Assembly (NCBI RefSeq): GCF_003946445.1 | Contig: NZ_RHOF01000009.1 | Location: 1-64,000, forward strand | From: Loigolactobacillus jiayinensis | GTDB taxonomy: Bacteria; Bacillota; Bacilli; Lactobacillales; Lactobacillaceae | DNA length: 64,000 nucleotides | Direction: 5' to 3' | Shown: one piece after another, positions 32,627 through 41,455 of the stretch | Numbering within the stretch: the first letter of the stretch is position 1 | How the letters are laid out: every line of letters starts with the position of its first letter | The notes under the pieces: generated by a model | Seen by the model: only the letters and a program-made list of their open reading frames with translations | The model's database searches: none | Told to the model about the DNA's origin: nothing | Made by a program: the position numbers and the translations under genes

Positions 32627-33757
32627 CTAGTGAACACGTTTGCCCCAATATTGGAAAAAGTCCGTCCGTAACGCCCCATTATAAAGTTTGCGCCGCTTAG
32701 TTGATTTTTCCCCATAATAGGATTCAAACTGCAGATCGCTGGTTAAAACGTATTTGCTCCAACTCGTCAGCGGCCGGTAAACGTCACCCATTTGTTGGTA
32801 AAGTTGATGAACACTGCTGGCGTCACTTAGTCGTTCCCCATAAGGCGGATTAGCAACGATGACCCCATTATGCTTCTCAGTTCGAAAATCTTTAACTGCC
32901 AATTGTTTGAAATCAATATCGTGCAGTACGCCCGCCTCATTAGCATTTAGCTTGGCGATTTCAATCATACTGCCATCAATATCGGCACCCATAATATCTA
33001 GTACAAGATCATCACGCCGTTGAGCTGCTGCTTCCGCACGTTGCTCAGCGACCAATTCAGCCGGCATCCAATCCCAGCCTTCAAAAGAAAAGGCACGCTT
33101 TAACCCAGGCGCAATATTTAAGCCTTTTAAGGCCGCTTCAATCGGAATCGTACCTGAACCACAAACTGGATCTAAAAATGGCATATCCGTGTGCCAATTA
33201 GTAATAGCAACTAAGGCAGCTGCCATGTTTTCCTTTAGTGGCGCGTCACCCTTTTCGATCCGGTAACCACGCTTAAATAGACTAGGCCCAGTAGTATCTA
33301 ACGTCAGCATGACATGATCTTTCAGAATGCTAACTTCTAAAGCATATAAAGCGCCTGTTTCTGGCAAATGGCCACGCCGATGGTAAACTTGGCTGATTTT
33401 TTCAACGATGGCTTTTTTCGTCAATCGTTGTACATCGGGCACACTGAATAGTTTTGATTTGATCGAGCGTCCCTCTACGGGAAATTCAGCGTCCAATGGT
33501 AAGTATTCGTCCCATGGTAACGCCTTAACTTGTTCGAAAAGATCATCAAAGGTCACGGCATCAAATTCACCAACGATGATTTTAACCCGGTCGGCTGTGC
33601 GTAACCATAAATTAGTACGCACGATATCTTTTAAATCACCCTGGAAACGAATCCGACCATTTTCTGTTTGGACCTTATAGCCCATTTGTTTAAGTTCATT
33701 AGCTGCCAAAGCTTCAATCCCACTGGCAGTGGTAGCAATTAAATTGTACGTTGTCAT
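32627..33757 (-). CDS. RlmL/YpsC-type rRNA guanine-N2 methyltransferase
   Basis: The 376-aa protein has an N-terminal ferredoxin-like and THUMP RNA-binding region (residues about 1-160) and a Rossmann methyltransferase domain with DPVCGSGTIPIEAAL and the catalytic NPPYGERL. This is the RlmL N-terminal-half or YpsC type, predicted to make m2G in 23S rRNA. The RlmK half is absent, as in other Firmicutes. In Bacillus the homologue also lies near gpsB, rnpB and ypsA, matching this order. Confidence 0.92.
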   Translation of the reverse strand: MTTYNLIATTASGIEALAANELKQMGYKVQTENGRIRFQGDLKDIVRTNLWLRTADRVKIIVGEFDAVTFDDLFEQVKALPWDEYLPLDAEFPVEGRSIKSKLFSVPDVQRLTKKAIVEKISQVYHRRGHLPETGALYALEVSILKDHVMLTLDTTGPSLFKRGYRIEKGDAPLKENMAAALVAITNWHTDMPFLDPVCGSGTIPIEAALKGLNIAPGLKRAFSFEGWDWMPAELVAEQRAEAAAQRRDDLVLDIMGADIDGSMIEIAKLNANEAGVLHDIDFKQLAVKDFRTEKHNGVIVANPPYGERLSDASSVHQLYQQMGDVYRPLTSWSKYVLTSDLQFESYYGEKSTKRRKLYNGALRTDFFQYWGKRVH

Positions 33758-33867
33758 GTTATAGCCTCATTTACTATTTTATTTAATCTTTTATCGCTAC
33801 GGAAACATGCCAAAACTGGCTTAACCCGTATCAACTAAATACACATTTTAATTTTAAGCCACGCTCT

Positions 33868-33901
33868 CAAAAAAAAGACCCTCCATCGAAATGAAGGGTC
33901 T
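33868..33901 (-). terminator. Terminator of rnpB
   Basis: An AGACCCT/AGGGTCT stem (33876-33882 with 33895-33901) on the minus strand is followed by eight T, immediately past the RNase P RNA. Confidence 0.92.
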
Positions 33902-33907
33902 CCTGAT

Positions 33908-34298
33908 AAGGTGTAAACCTCTGTAAGCCATGTTTTGTCTCATTGACTGGCTCAGGAACACAATCAATGAGGGCAATCATCTATCTACAGATACAAAATC
34001 TGTCTCCATGCGTCGTTCATTTCCATACATGGAGCGCCCCTACCATAAGTTTGGGTTACTCGCTCGCGGGGTTTACCCGTTCCAACCAATTTGTTTCCAA
34101 ATTGGATCGTCACTGTGGCACTTTTCAGGATATTAATTGCATAGATTGCTCCTTAGCAACGTTCTCCGCCGTTACTGGTCACCCAGTACCTTAGCTTATT
34201 GGGCTAAGCACGAACACTACAAGCATCGCAGCTTGTGCGGGCATGGACTTTCCTCAGCCTACAAAAGTAGACCGCGATCACCCGAAGTTTACACCGGT
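33908..34298 (-). ncRNA. rnpB: RNase P RNA, B type
   Basis: The RNA is the catalytic subunit of RNase P, which trims tRNA 5' ends. On the minus strand the conserved GAGGAAAGTCCATGC block (34255-34241) near the 5' end and ACAAAACATGGCTTACAG (33938-33921) near the 3' end form the P4 helix. The ends pair through GGTGTAAAC/GTTTACACC (P1; 34296-34288 with 33918-33910). At about 390 nt the size fits. It begins just after the gpsB stop; no clear separate promoter is visible, so processing from a gpsB transcript or a promoter inside gpsB is likely. The exact ends are estimated. Confidence 0.96.
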
Positions 34299-34301
34299 AA
34301 A

Positions 34302-34652
34302 TTAACTATTTAACTTGCGTGGACCATCTTGGTTACTGTCGTCCAACTTAGCACCAAAAACATGACGCTCTAAATTAGATAACCGTTTGAGAATATCAAA
34401 ATTGGTTACCGTCGGATTAGGTTGGGCACTTTGAACATTCTTGTTCACTGTAACCTGTTTGGTTAACTCATCGTTGCGTGACCGTAAGCGTTGGTTGTTA
34501 CCCGCTAGCTCATCGACCTTAGCGTCATATGACTCATAGTCCTTGATCACTTGATCCAAGAATTCATCAACTTCAGCTGGGTCGTAACCCCGCATCTTGG
34601 TCTTAAAATCCTTCTGGAGAATATCCTGAGTTGTAAAATTCAAATCATCCAT
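34302..34652 (-). CDS. gpsB: Cell division regulator GpsB
   Basis: GpsB is a small membrane-associated coiled-coil adaptor that links penicillin-binding proteins to the division site. The N-terminal DivIVA-like domain reads FTTQDILQKDFKTKMRGYDPAEVDEFLDQVIKDYE, followed by a coiled coil and a C-terminal trimerising segment (LKRLSNLERHVFG). ATG at 34652 gives 116 aa with GAGGTG upstream; the frame runs 9 codons further without a better site. PonA, a known GpsB partner in Bacillus, is encoded nearby. Confidence 0.95.
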   Translation of the reverse strand: MDDLNFTTQDILQKDFKTKMRGYDPAEVDEFLDQVIKDYESYDAKVDELAGNNQRLRSRNDELTKQVTVNKNVQSAQPNPTVTNFDILKRLSNLERHVFGAKLDDSNQDGPRKLNS

Positions 34653-34708
34653 GTCAATACACCTCATTGCACTTGTCATTAATATGACTGTTAATAGTAT
34701 AGCAAATT

Positions 34709-35275
34709 TTAATCCGCTTGAAAACCATTTTCTTGTTCTTCTTGAAAATTATTTGCTGTATCCTGTAAATCATCAAAATCAAGCAGCCCCAATTCGTAAT
34801 CATGTTGCGCTTGATATCGCTGAATCGCCTCAACCGTGAAATGTGTTTTTCCCGGCGCTGTATCATCATATAACATTAACGCCCCATCTGTGTGCGTCAA
34901 CATAAATTCTTGATAATTTCTTAATTGTTTCGGCGAGTGATAGGGCTTATCGCTGACAGACGCCGAAAAATTAACTTGACCGCGTAAAGCTTCCAGTGCA
35001 GTTTGATTAGCCTCGTTCCAATTCTTGCCAAAATCAGCAAATGGTAGCATCATTGCTGTTTGTAATTCAGGATAATCTTTTTTTAATTCGTTGGCCACTT
35101 CTAAGCTCCACTGTTCAGTGCCCAGTTGACCACCACTAATTACCCAGGTCAAATGCTGGTCAAATCGAGCAATGATTTCTGCCTTTAACGCAGCTTTAAT
35201 AATTTTTAACTTTGGTTCATTGGCGCTGAAAACGCCGAGTTCATAACTGCGGTAACCTGTCACCCACAACCGCAT
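34709..35275 (-). CDS. ypsA: YpsA-like SLOG-domain protein (DUF1273)
   Basis: The 188-aa protein has a Rossmann-like SLOG fold: N-terminal WVTGYRSYELGVF, then WVISGGQLGTEQWSLEVA as the nucleotide- or ligand-binding glycine loop, and LPFADFGKNWNE. YpsA homologues affect cell division in Bacillus and Staphylococcus, and the gene sits beside gpsB here too. ATG at 35275 is preferred to ATG at 35281, because GAAGGG then has 6-nt spacing. The ligand is unknown. Confidence 0.9.
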   Translation of the reverse strand: MRLWVTGYRSYELGVFSANEPKLKIIKAALKAEIIARFDQHLTWVISGGQLGTEQWSLEVANELKKDYPELQTAMMLPFADFGKNWNEANQTALEALRGQVNFSASVSDKPYHSPKQLRNYQEFMLTHTDGALMLYDDTAPGKTHFTVEAIQRYQAQHDYELGLLDFDDLQDTANNFQEEQENGFQAD

Positions 35276-35316
35276 GAGCATCCCTTCTTAATTTTATTTC
35301 AAAAAATCTTAGTAAT

Positions 35317-35325
35317 TGCTATAAT
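35317..35325 (+). promoter_or_regulatory. recU-ponA promoter (extended -10)
   Basis: TGCTATAAT at 35317-35325 is an extended -10, about 22 bp before the recU start. A matching -35 is not evident. Confidence 0.55.
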
Positions 35326-35347
35326 AAAGGCTTAGGAGTGTGATCAT

Positions 35348-35992
35348 ATGCCGTTTCATTATCCAAATGGCAACCTCTACCACAATGATGCCAAAGTGCA
35401 GCCAAAAAAGCAACCGCTACGCAATCAAACCCGCTTTGATAATCGGGGCATGTCATTAGAAGAGGAAATCAATGAAAGTAACCAATTTTACCGTGCACGT
35501 GATTTAGCGGTCGTTTATAAGAAGCCACTACCATTACAAATCGTGAAAGTTGATTACCCGAAACGTAGTGCTGCCGTGATCAAGGAGGCTTACTTCCGCC
35601 AACCGTCAACGACAGATTACAACGGCGTTTATCGAGGCTATTACCTTGACTTCGAGGCCAAAGAAACTAAGAATAAGGCCAGCTTCCCGTTAAAAAACTT
35701 TCACGACCATCAAATTGAACACATGCGCCACTGTTTACGTCAAGCAGGTATCTGCTTTGTGATCATGCGTTTTGTTAGTTTAGACCGCTTATTCGTTTAT
35801 CCTGCCTCACCGTTGATTGCCCACTGGGATCAGCAAATTACCGGTGGCCGCAAATCAATTCCATTAGCTGATATTGAAACCAATGGCTTTGAAGTACACT
35901 ATGCTTTGAAACCACGAATTCCTTATCTAACGGCAGTTGATCAATTCATTGCCACGCTAACTATTCATAAAGGAGATCATCATGGCCAATAA
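35348..35992 (+). CDS. recU: Holliday junction resolvase RecU
   Basis: RecU cleaves four-way DNA junctions during recombination and segregation. The 214-aa protein shows RGMSLEEEINESN at the N-terminus and the nuclease core YRGYYLDFEAKETKNKASFPLKNFHDHQIEHM with the acidic metal ligands and catalytic lysine. AGGAGTG precedes the ATG. The end overlaps ponA by 11 nt, the classic Firmicute recU-ponA operon. Confidence 0.96.
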   Translation: MPFHYPNGNLYHNDAKVQPKKQPLRNQTRFDNRGMSLEEEINESNQFYRARDLAVVYKKPLPLQIVKVDYPKRSAAVIKEAYFRQPSTTDYNGVYRGYYLDFEAKETKNKASFPLKNFHDHQIEHMRHCLRQAGICFVIMRFVSLDRLFVYPASPLIAHWDQQITGGRKSIPLADIETNGFEVHYALKPRIPYLTAVDQFIATLTIHKGDHHGQ

Positions 35993-38336
35993 TAATCAAT
36001 CACGTGTTGCACGGCGTAAATCTGCAGCAAGAAAGCCCAAAAAACGGCATCCCATTCGCCGGATATTGCTGTGGTTAGTCGCCCTTTTTGCACTTCTTGT
36101 AGTGGCTGGCGGTGGCTTGTTCGCCTATTACGCCATGAATGCGCCAAAAGTAACTCAAGCACAACTGTCCAGTCAATCTTCTTCGGTGATCTACGACAGT
36201 ACTGGCAAAAAAATTCGCACGCTAGGGGTGGAAAATCGGACATATGCTTCCGGTAACGCCATCCCACAAACCTTAAAAGATGCTGTTATTTCCACTGAAG
36301 ACCGTCGCTTTTATTCTAACTTCGGGATCGACCCAGTGCGTATACTTGGTGCCGCATATGCCAACGTCACTGGTAGTGGCTCTGGGCTCCAAGGTGGGAG
36401 CACGTTGACCCAGCAATTAGTTAAATTAGCTGTATTTTCAACCAAAAAATCTGATCAAACTTTGAAACGTAAAGCCCAAGAAGCCTGGCTAGCAATCAAA
36501 GTTGACCGTTCTTACTCCAAGAGTCAGATCTTAGAATTTTATATCAATAAAGTACCTTTGGCCAATGGGGTTTACGGCATGGGAACAGCGGCACATTACT
36601 ATTACAATAAGCCGCTAAAGCAACTAAGCTTAGCGCAACTGGCATTAATTGCCGGCATGCCCCAAGCACCAAACACCTATGATCCTTACGTCAATCCATC
36701 TGCCGCTAAAGCACGGCGGGATACCGTGTTGCAATCAATGGTAGCTAACAAAAAAATCTCGAGTCAACAAGCTAAGGCTGCCGCCGCAGTGCCAATCACT
36801 GATGGCTTAGTCGATCAAAAGGCACAAACTAATACCGAGACCGATAACGTGACTGATGCCTACATTAGCCAGGTCGTCGCCGAAGTCAAAAAGAAAACTG
36901 GCTTAAACCCATACACTGACGGTTTAAAGATCTACACTAATTTAAATTTGAAAGTTCAAAAACGTTTATACGATATCGTCAACACTGATAATTACGTCAG
37001 CTTCCCTGATAATTTATTACAAACTGGGGTCACCATGACCGACGTTAAAACAGGTAAAGTGATGGCGATGATTGGCGGTCGGAAAACGGGTAACGTTCAA
37101 TTTGGCTTAAATCGCGCTGTCCAAACAAGTCGGAGCAGTGGATCGACCATTAAGCCGATGTTGGATTATGGTCCGGCAATCGAATACCTGAATTATTCAA
37201 CTTATCAGCAAATGGAAGACACCGCCTATACCTATGCGGGCACCAGTACGCAGCTCTATGATTGGGACTTCAAGTACCTCGGCCGCATCTCATTACGGAC
37301 TGCCTTAGCGCAATCGCGGAACGTTCCTGCCGTTCGCACTATGGATAAGGTCGGCATCAGTAAAGCAACTCAATTTATCAAAGGCTTAGGCGTTTCCTTT
37401 GATAAGACATTAGAATTGCAAAACGCAATTGGTGCGGATGTTTCCAGTCTCCAAGAAGCCGCTGGTTACTCTGCCTTTGCCAATGGTGGGACCTACTACA
37501 AGCCGTACTTGATCAATAAAATCGACAAACCAGATGGCACCAGTGAAACCTTTGATCCATCAGGTAAGCGCGCAATGAAGTCCTCAACTGCCTATATGAT
37601 CACTGACGTCTTAAAGGATGTTATCTCTGACGGTACTGGGACGAATGCGCAAATTAGTGGTTTATATCAAGCCGGTAAAACTGGGACGACTGACTATTCC
37701 AGTGATGAGCTGGCCAATAGCACCAGTATTTCAAGTAGTATGTCTAAAGACTCTTGGTTCACGGGTTACTCACATGACTACGCCATTTCAGTTTGGACTG
37801 GCTACGATCAACCACAACAACACGGTCTAACTGCAACCGAGCAACAAATTGCGAGCGGCATTTACCGTGAATTGATGCAATACGCTAATACAGAAACCAA
37901 TGCTAGCGGTAAGAATTGGACCAAGCCAAGTAGCGTTGTTGCTGCTAATATCTTAAAAGGCTCCAATCCTGCGCAATTAGCAGCTAGTGGTGCTTCCAGC
38001 AGTCAGATCACACGTGAATTATTTGTTCGTGGCACCCAGCCGACTAAGGTTGCCAGCAGCACCACCAGCACAAGTAAGAAAAATAGTGATGGTAGTTCTA
38101 GTAGCTCTAGCAGTAGTTCTAGTCTGGCTAGCAGCAGCTTTAGTTCAGCGGTTAGCAGTGCCTCCAGTTCGGCAATTGAATCTTCGTCTAGTGAAACGCA
38201 AAGTAGCACCACCCCAAGCACATCACAGGACACATCCAGCGGTAGTACTGCCGAAACTAGTAGCACACCTAGCACGGGGACTGGTAGCGTTACGACACCA
38301 AGTACTGGTACGACAACTGACAACACTGGTAATTAG
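35982..38336 (+). CDS. ponA: Class A penicillin-binding protein 1A
   Basis: PonA polymerises and cross-links peptidoglycan. The 784-aa protein has a short basic cytoplasmic tail, one membrane helix (about 27-49), a GT51 transglycosylase domain (STEDRRFYSNFGIDPVRI, GGSTLTQQLVK), and a transpeptidase domain with SSGSTIKP (SxxK), SRN and AGKTGTTDYS (KTG). The C-terminal 110 residues (from about 38000) are Ser/Thr-rich low-complexity sequence, probably a wall-spanning linker. Its ribosome site AAAGGAGATCATC lies inside the end of recU. Confidence 0.96.
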   Translation: MANNNQSRVARRKSAARKPKKRHPIRRILLWLVALFALLVVAGGGLFAYYAMNAPKVTQAQLSSQSSSVIYDSTGKKIRTLGVENRTYASGNAIPQTLKDAVISTEDRRFYSNFGIDPVRILGAAYANVTGSGSGLQGGSTLTQQLVKLAVFSTKKSDQTLKRKAQEAWLAIKVDRSYSKSQILEFYINKVPLANGVYGMGTAAHYYYNKPLKQLSLAQLALIAGMPQAPNTYDPYVNPSAAKARRDTVLQSMVANKKISSQQAKAAAAVPITDGLVDQKAQTNTETDNVTDAYISQVVAEVKKKTGLNPYTDGLKIYTNLNLKVQKRLYDIVNTDNYVSFPDNLLQTGVTMTDVKTGKVMAMIGGRKTGNVQFGLNRAVQTSRSSGSTIKPMLDYGPAIEYLNYSTYQQMEDTAYTYAGTSTQLYDWDFKYLGRISLRTALAQSRNVPAVRTMDKVGISKATQFIKGLGVSFDKTLELQNAIGADVSSLQEAAGYSAFANGGTYYKPYLINKIDKPDGTSETFDPSGKRAMKSSTAYMITDVLKDVISDGTGTNAQISGLYQAGKTGTTDYSSDELANSTSISSSMSKDSWFTGYSHDYAISVWTGYDQPQQHGLTATEQQIASGIYRELMQYANTETNASGKNWTKPSSVVAANILKGSNPAQLAASGASSSQITRELFVRGTQPTKVASSTTSTSKKNSDGSSSSSSSSSSLASSSFSSAVSSASSSAIESSSSETQSSTTPSTSQDTSSGSTAETSSTPSTGTGSVTTPSTGTTTDNTGN

Positions 38337-38362
38337 TGGCTAAGTATAGTGGCTAAACCTTA

Positions 38363-38410
38363 AAAAGAGCTTGACCCACGCAATTTATTTGCGGGATCAA
38401 GCTCTTTTTT
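38363..38410. terminator. Bidirectional terminator between ponA and nth
   Basis: A 12-bp stem (38363-38374 with 38397-38408), extended inward by a CGCAA/TTGCG stem, ends in six T on the plus strand; A residues at the left give a shorter T run on the minus strand. Confidence 0.9.
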
Positions 38411-38414
38411 GATT

Positions 38415-39065
38415 TCATTTTTTCAACCCTAAGCGGTGTTGACCATCAGCACACAGCTCCAATAAGGGACACTGCGCGCATTTAGGAGCGCGGGCAAGGC
38501 ACTGATACCGACCAAAATAAATCATTTGATGATGGGCAGTAACCCATTGGTCTTCCGGCAACTGCTTCATCATTTTCTGCTCGATCTCCAATACCGTGGC
38601 GTTTTGCGGTACCATGTGCAAGCGCTTGGTCACACGTGTGACATGGGTATCTACAGCAAACGCCGGAATGCCAAATGCGTCCGCTAAGACCACATCAGCC
38701 GTTTTACGCCCCACCCCTGGTAATTGCATTAACTCAGCGCGGGTGTGCGGTACTACGCCATTAAAGTCGGTTAATAAGGCTTGACTGGCTGCCTTCATGT
38801 GCTTAGCCTTATTGCGATACAAGCCAATACTATGAATAGCGAGTTGTAAAGTCGTTTCACTCGCCGCAGCCATCGTCTGTGGGTCAGGAAAATCAGTAAA
38901 TAACTTGGGGGTCACCTTATTAACGGAAATATCGGTAGCCTGCGCACTAAGCATCACTGAGATCATATATTGAAATGGTGTCCGCGCATCTAATGATGGT
39001 TGCGCATCAGGAAACATTTCACCCATAATTGCTACAGCTTGTTGTGTTTGTTGCTTTGACAGCAT
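38415..39065 (-). CDS. nth: Endonuclease III
   Basis: Nth is a glycosylase/AP lyase that removes oxidised pyrimidines. The helix-hairpin-helix LPGVGRKTADVVL carries the catalytic Lys, and FAVDTHVTRV the Asp. The C-terminal CLARAPKCAQCPLLELC binds a [4Fe-4S] cluster (C-x6-C-x2-C-x5-C). ATG at 39065 is preferred to 39071, because AGGGGG then has 6-nt spacing; the product is 216 aa. It follows dnaD as in Bacillus. Confidence 0.95.
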   Translation of the reverse strand: MLSKQQTQQAVAIMGEMFPDAQPSLDARTPFQYMISVMLSAQATDISVNKVTPKLFTDFPDPQTMAAASETTLQLAIHSIGLYRNKAKHMKAASQALLTDFNGVVPHTRAELMQLPGVGRKTADVVLADAFGIPAFAVDTHVTRVTKRLHMVPQNATVLEIEQKMMKQLPEDQWVTAHHQMIYFGRYQCLARAPKCAQCPLLELCADGQHRLGLKK

Positions 39066-39076
39066 CCCCATTCCCC

Positions 39077-39808
39077 CTATTGCTTATCTTTATCCTCATC
39101 GGTTGGTTCTGCCCAATTATACATCGGAATCTGCGGAATCGCACTAGTCGGCGTTGTGGCCGCCGCACTAGCTGCTGGTTGCCGCTGTTGGCGCTTTTCT
39201 TGTTCTCGCTGAATCTGTTGCTTGGTGGTTAAATGCTTACGCTCCCAGCTTAGTAGGATGCGATCCATATATTTCAAGCTATAGGCTTGATTCAGCACCG
39301 CTTCGCGTAACGCCAAGCCGATAACCTCGGGTTGGTAATGATCCTGATCTAACCAAGCACCAATTGTTTCGTACTCAATTGGCGATAACGGCCGGCCAAA
39401 TTCTGTTTCAATTTGTTCAAATAACTGCTGCCGCTGATCAGTGGTTTCTTCAACAACGGCCTGCCGCTTTTGCTGACCCAGATAGGTCGCTAATTTACGG
39501 TACATCAAAGCAAAATCATATTGATCCTGGCTGCGGCCCTGCTCGTCTTGAGTCGTATCAATAGTCAAAATTTTCTTTTGGATCATCCGGTGAATAATTT
39601 GATAGACCTGCGTGCTGGATAAGCGCAGTCGTTGTGCAATCGTAGCCATATCCGGAAAATGATTCCCAGCATCGTAAAAACTTTTTAATTCTAAATAAAC
39701 CAAAAACTCGTCATTGGTGATGCCTAATTCGTGGAAATGGGCCAGTAACAGACTCGACACCGTCGTCTGGCCAGCATTAATAAATTGTTGCATAAAGGTA
39801 TCGTCCAT
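39077..39808 (-). CDS. dnaD: DnaD-family replication initiation protein
   Basis: DnaD acts with DnaB and DnaI in primosome loading at oriC and restart sites. The 243-aa protein has an N-terminal winged helix (FPDMATIAQRLRLSSTQVYQIIHRMIQKKIL) and the C-terminal DnaD domain with EFGRPLSPIEYETIGAWLDQDHYQPEVIGLALREAVLNQAYSLKYMDRILLSWE split over about residues 130-190. The tail is low complexity. AAGGATGG precedes the ATG. Confidence 0.93.
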   Translation of the reverse strand: MDDTFMQQFINAGQTTVSSLLLAHFHELGITNDEFLVYLELKSFYDAGNHFPDMATIAQRLRLSSTQVYQIIHRMIQKKILTIDTTQDEQGRSQDQYDFALMYRKLATYLGQQKRQAVVEETTDQRQQLFEQIETEFGRPLSPIEYETIGAWLDQDHYQPEVIGLALREAVLNQAYSLKYMDRILLSWERKHLTTKQQIQREQEKRQQRQPAASAAATTPTSAIPQIPMYNWAEPTDEDKDKQ

Positions 39809-39895
39809 ATTGCCATCCTTTTCTAAAGCGTGTTTAAAAAAGTACCCAGATTTTGTGCACTAGTCTAGCTAGTTAAAACTCACCTGCAGCACTAT

Positions 39896-39956
39896 AACAA
39901 AAAAAGAGTGCCGCAATTGAACCTGCTACGCCGGCCAGCTTGCTTGACACTCTTTT
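39896..39956 (-). terminator. Terminator of asnS
   Basis: AAAAGAGTG/CACTCTTTT (39902-39910 with 39948-39956) encloses an inner GCCGGC-centred stem. On the minus strand it ends in about seven T, immediately after the asnS stop. Confidence 0.88.
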
Positions 39957-39961
39957 CCTCA

Positions 39962-41260
39962 TTATGGGTAAATGCGGTTCAATAAACGTGGGAATGGAAT
40001 CGTCTCACGCACATGATCGACACCACAAATCCAGGTCAAGGCGCGTTCTAAGCCAAGGCCAAAACCTGAATGGGGCACACTACCGTATTCACGTAGATCC
40101 AGATACCAACTGTATTCTTTAGGATCTAATCCAGCTTGTTTGATCTGCTCTAACAGGTAATTATAATCCGTTGCCCGTTCGCTACCACCGATAATTTCGC
40201 CATAACCTTCTGGTGCTAATAAGTCAGCACAGATCACAACGTCTTCACGTGTTGGATGTGGCTTCATGTAAAATGGCTTGATTTTCTTCGGGTAGTTTAA
40301 AACAAATACTGGCTGCTCAAATTGATCAGCTAAGAAAGTTTCTTCTGGTGAACCAAAATCAATACCCCAATCAACTTTAAAGCCATTTTTCTGCAGCATT
40401 GTAATAGCATCGTCATAACTGATCCGTTGATAAGGCAACTTGGTGTAGCGTTTGAGCACTTCTTTATCCCGTTCTAATAGGTCTAATTCATAATCACAAT
40501 GATCAAGCACATTTTGAACTAAGAAAGCCACGTATTCTTCTTGGATTTTCAAGCTTTCTTCTTGATGCATAAAGGCCATTTCTGGTTCTAGCATCCAGAA
40601 TTCAATCAAATGCCGCCGTGTTTTCGACTCCTCAGCGCGGAAAGTGGGACCAAAAGTGAACACCTTGTCAAAAGCCAAGGCACCAGCTTCAGCGTACAAC
40701 TGACCACTTTGTGACAAATAAGCATCACGACCAAAATATTCCGTATGGAACAATTCCGTTGTGCCTTCAGGGGCACTACCGGTTAGAATTGGTGAATCCA
40801 TTTTAATAAAACCACGGGCATTGAAAAACTCATAACTAGCGCGGATCACTTCGTTACGAATTTTCATAATGGCAAATGGTCGCCGTGAACGTAACCACAA
40901 ATGGCGGTGATCTAATAGAAAGTCGATGCCGTGTTCCTTAGGCGTAATGGGATAGCCTTCACTTTCACCTACAAGCTCGATATTAGATAATTCGATTTCA
41001 TAACCAAATTTTGAGCGTGTATCTTGATGGATCGTACCGTAAACCCACATACTAGATTCCTGATGTAGCTGTTTAGCTAATTGGAAGATTTCTTCACTAA
41101 CGGCGCTTTTAACTAAAACACCTTGGAAAAAAGCCGTCCCATCACGTAATTGCAGAAAAGCAATTTTACCGCTAGAGCGCTTGTCGGTTAACCAAACACC
41201 GATTTTAACCTCCTCATCAATATGATCTTTAGCGTCAATAATATTAATTTGCTGAACCAT
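39962..41260 (-). CDS. asnS: Asparagine--tRNA ligase
   Basis: AsnS charges tRNA-Asn. The 432-aa protein has the OB-fold anticodon-binding domain at the N-terminus ([22 protein letters not shown]), then class II motif 2 ([22 protein letters not shown]) and motif 3 ([15 protein letters not shown]). AGGGGA lies 9 nt before the ATG. It follows the aminotransferase gene after a 195-bp spacer with two hairpins. No T-box is seen. Confidence 0.96.
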   Translation of the reverse strand: MVQQINIIDAKDHIDEEVKIGVWLTDKRSSGKIAFLQLRDGTAFFQGVLVKSAVSEEIFQLAKQLHQESSMWVYGTIHQDTRSKFGYEIELSNIELVGESEGYPITPKEHGIDFLLDHRHLWLRSRRPFAIMKIRNEVIRASYEFFNARGFIKMDSPILTGSAPEGTTELFHTEYFGRDAYLSQSGQLYAEAGALAFDKVFTFGPTFRAEESKTRRHLIEFWMLEPEMAFMHQEESLKIQEEYVAFLVQNVLDHCDYELDLLERDKEVLKRYTKLPYQRISYDDAITMLQKNGFKVDWGIDFGSPEETFLADQFEQPVFVLNYPKKIKPFYMKPHPTREDVVICADLLAPEGYGEIIGGSERATDYNYLLEQIKQAGLDPKEYSWYLDLREYGSVPHSGFGLGLERALTWICGVDHVRETIPFPRLLNRIYP

Positions 41261-41271
41261 TTAAAAATTTC

Positions 41272-41388
41272 CCCTATCTCACTTTAATTAGGTTGATTTT
41301 TACTAAAGTAAAAATCTTTAATGTTCGTGGCGGTGTCCATTCAACTACGGCACAGTTCGTCTAGTTGAAACATGGCCCTATCTCACTT
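41272..41388 (-). promoter_or_regulatory. Structured spacer upstream of asnS
   Basis: The spacer holds a perfect 10-bp stem (41295-41304 with 41307-41316), a second hairpin with perfect 8-bp arms (41340-41347 with 41362-41369), and a 13-bp direct repeat CCCTATCTCACTT (41272-41284 and 41376-41388), the proximal copy of which contains the asnS ribosome site on the minus strand. The second hairpin resembles one at 51319-51348. Confidence 0.5.
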
Positions 41389-41455
41389 GTTTTTATTACA
41401 GTTATTATTCGTCAATCTTGGCTAATAAGTGTTTTATGCACACTCTGTTTTGTAG

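Noticed and set aside
38003-38326. 107-codon frame antisense to the ponA tail
   Set aside because: It is a by-product of the Ser/Thr-rich repeats of ponA read on the other strand (Leu/Val-rich), with no ribosome site.
41341-41373. 10-codon leader peptide (MFQLDELCRS) upstream of asnS
   Set aside because: The ribosome site would be only 2 nt from the ATG, and it has no asparagine codons, so classical attenuation by Asn starvation is not supported.
41261-41455. T-box riboswitch controlling asnS
   Set aside because: No AGGGUGGNACCGCG-type antiterminator sequence and no terminator before the start codon.
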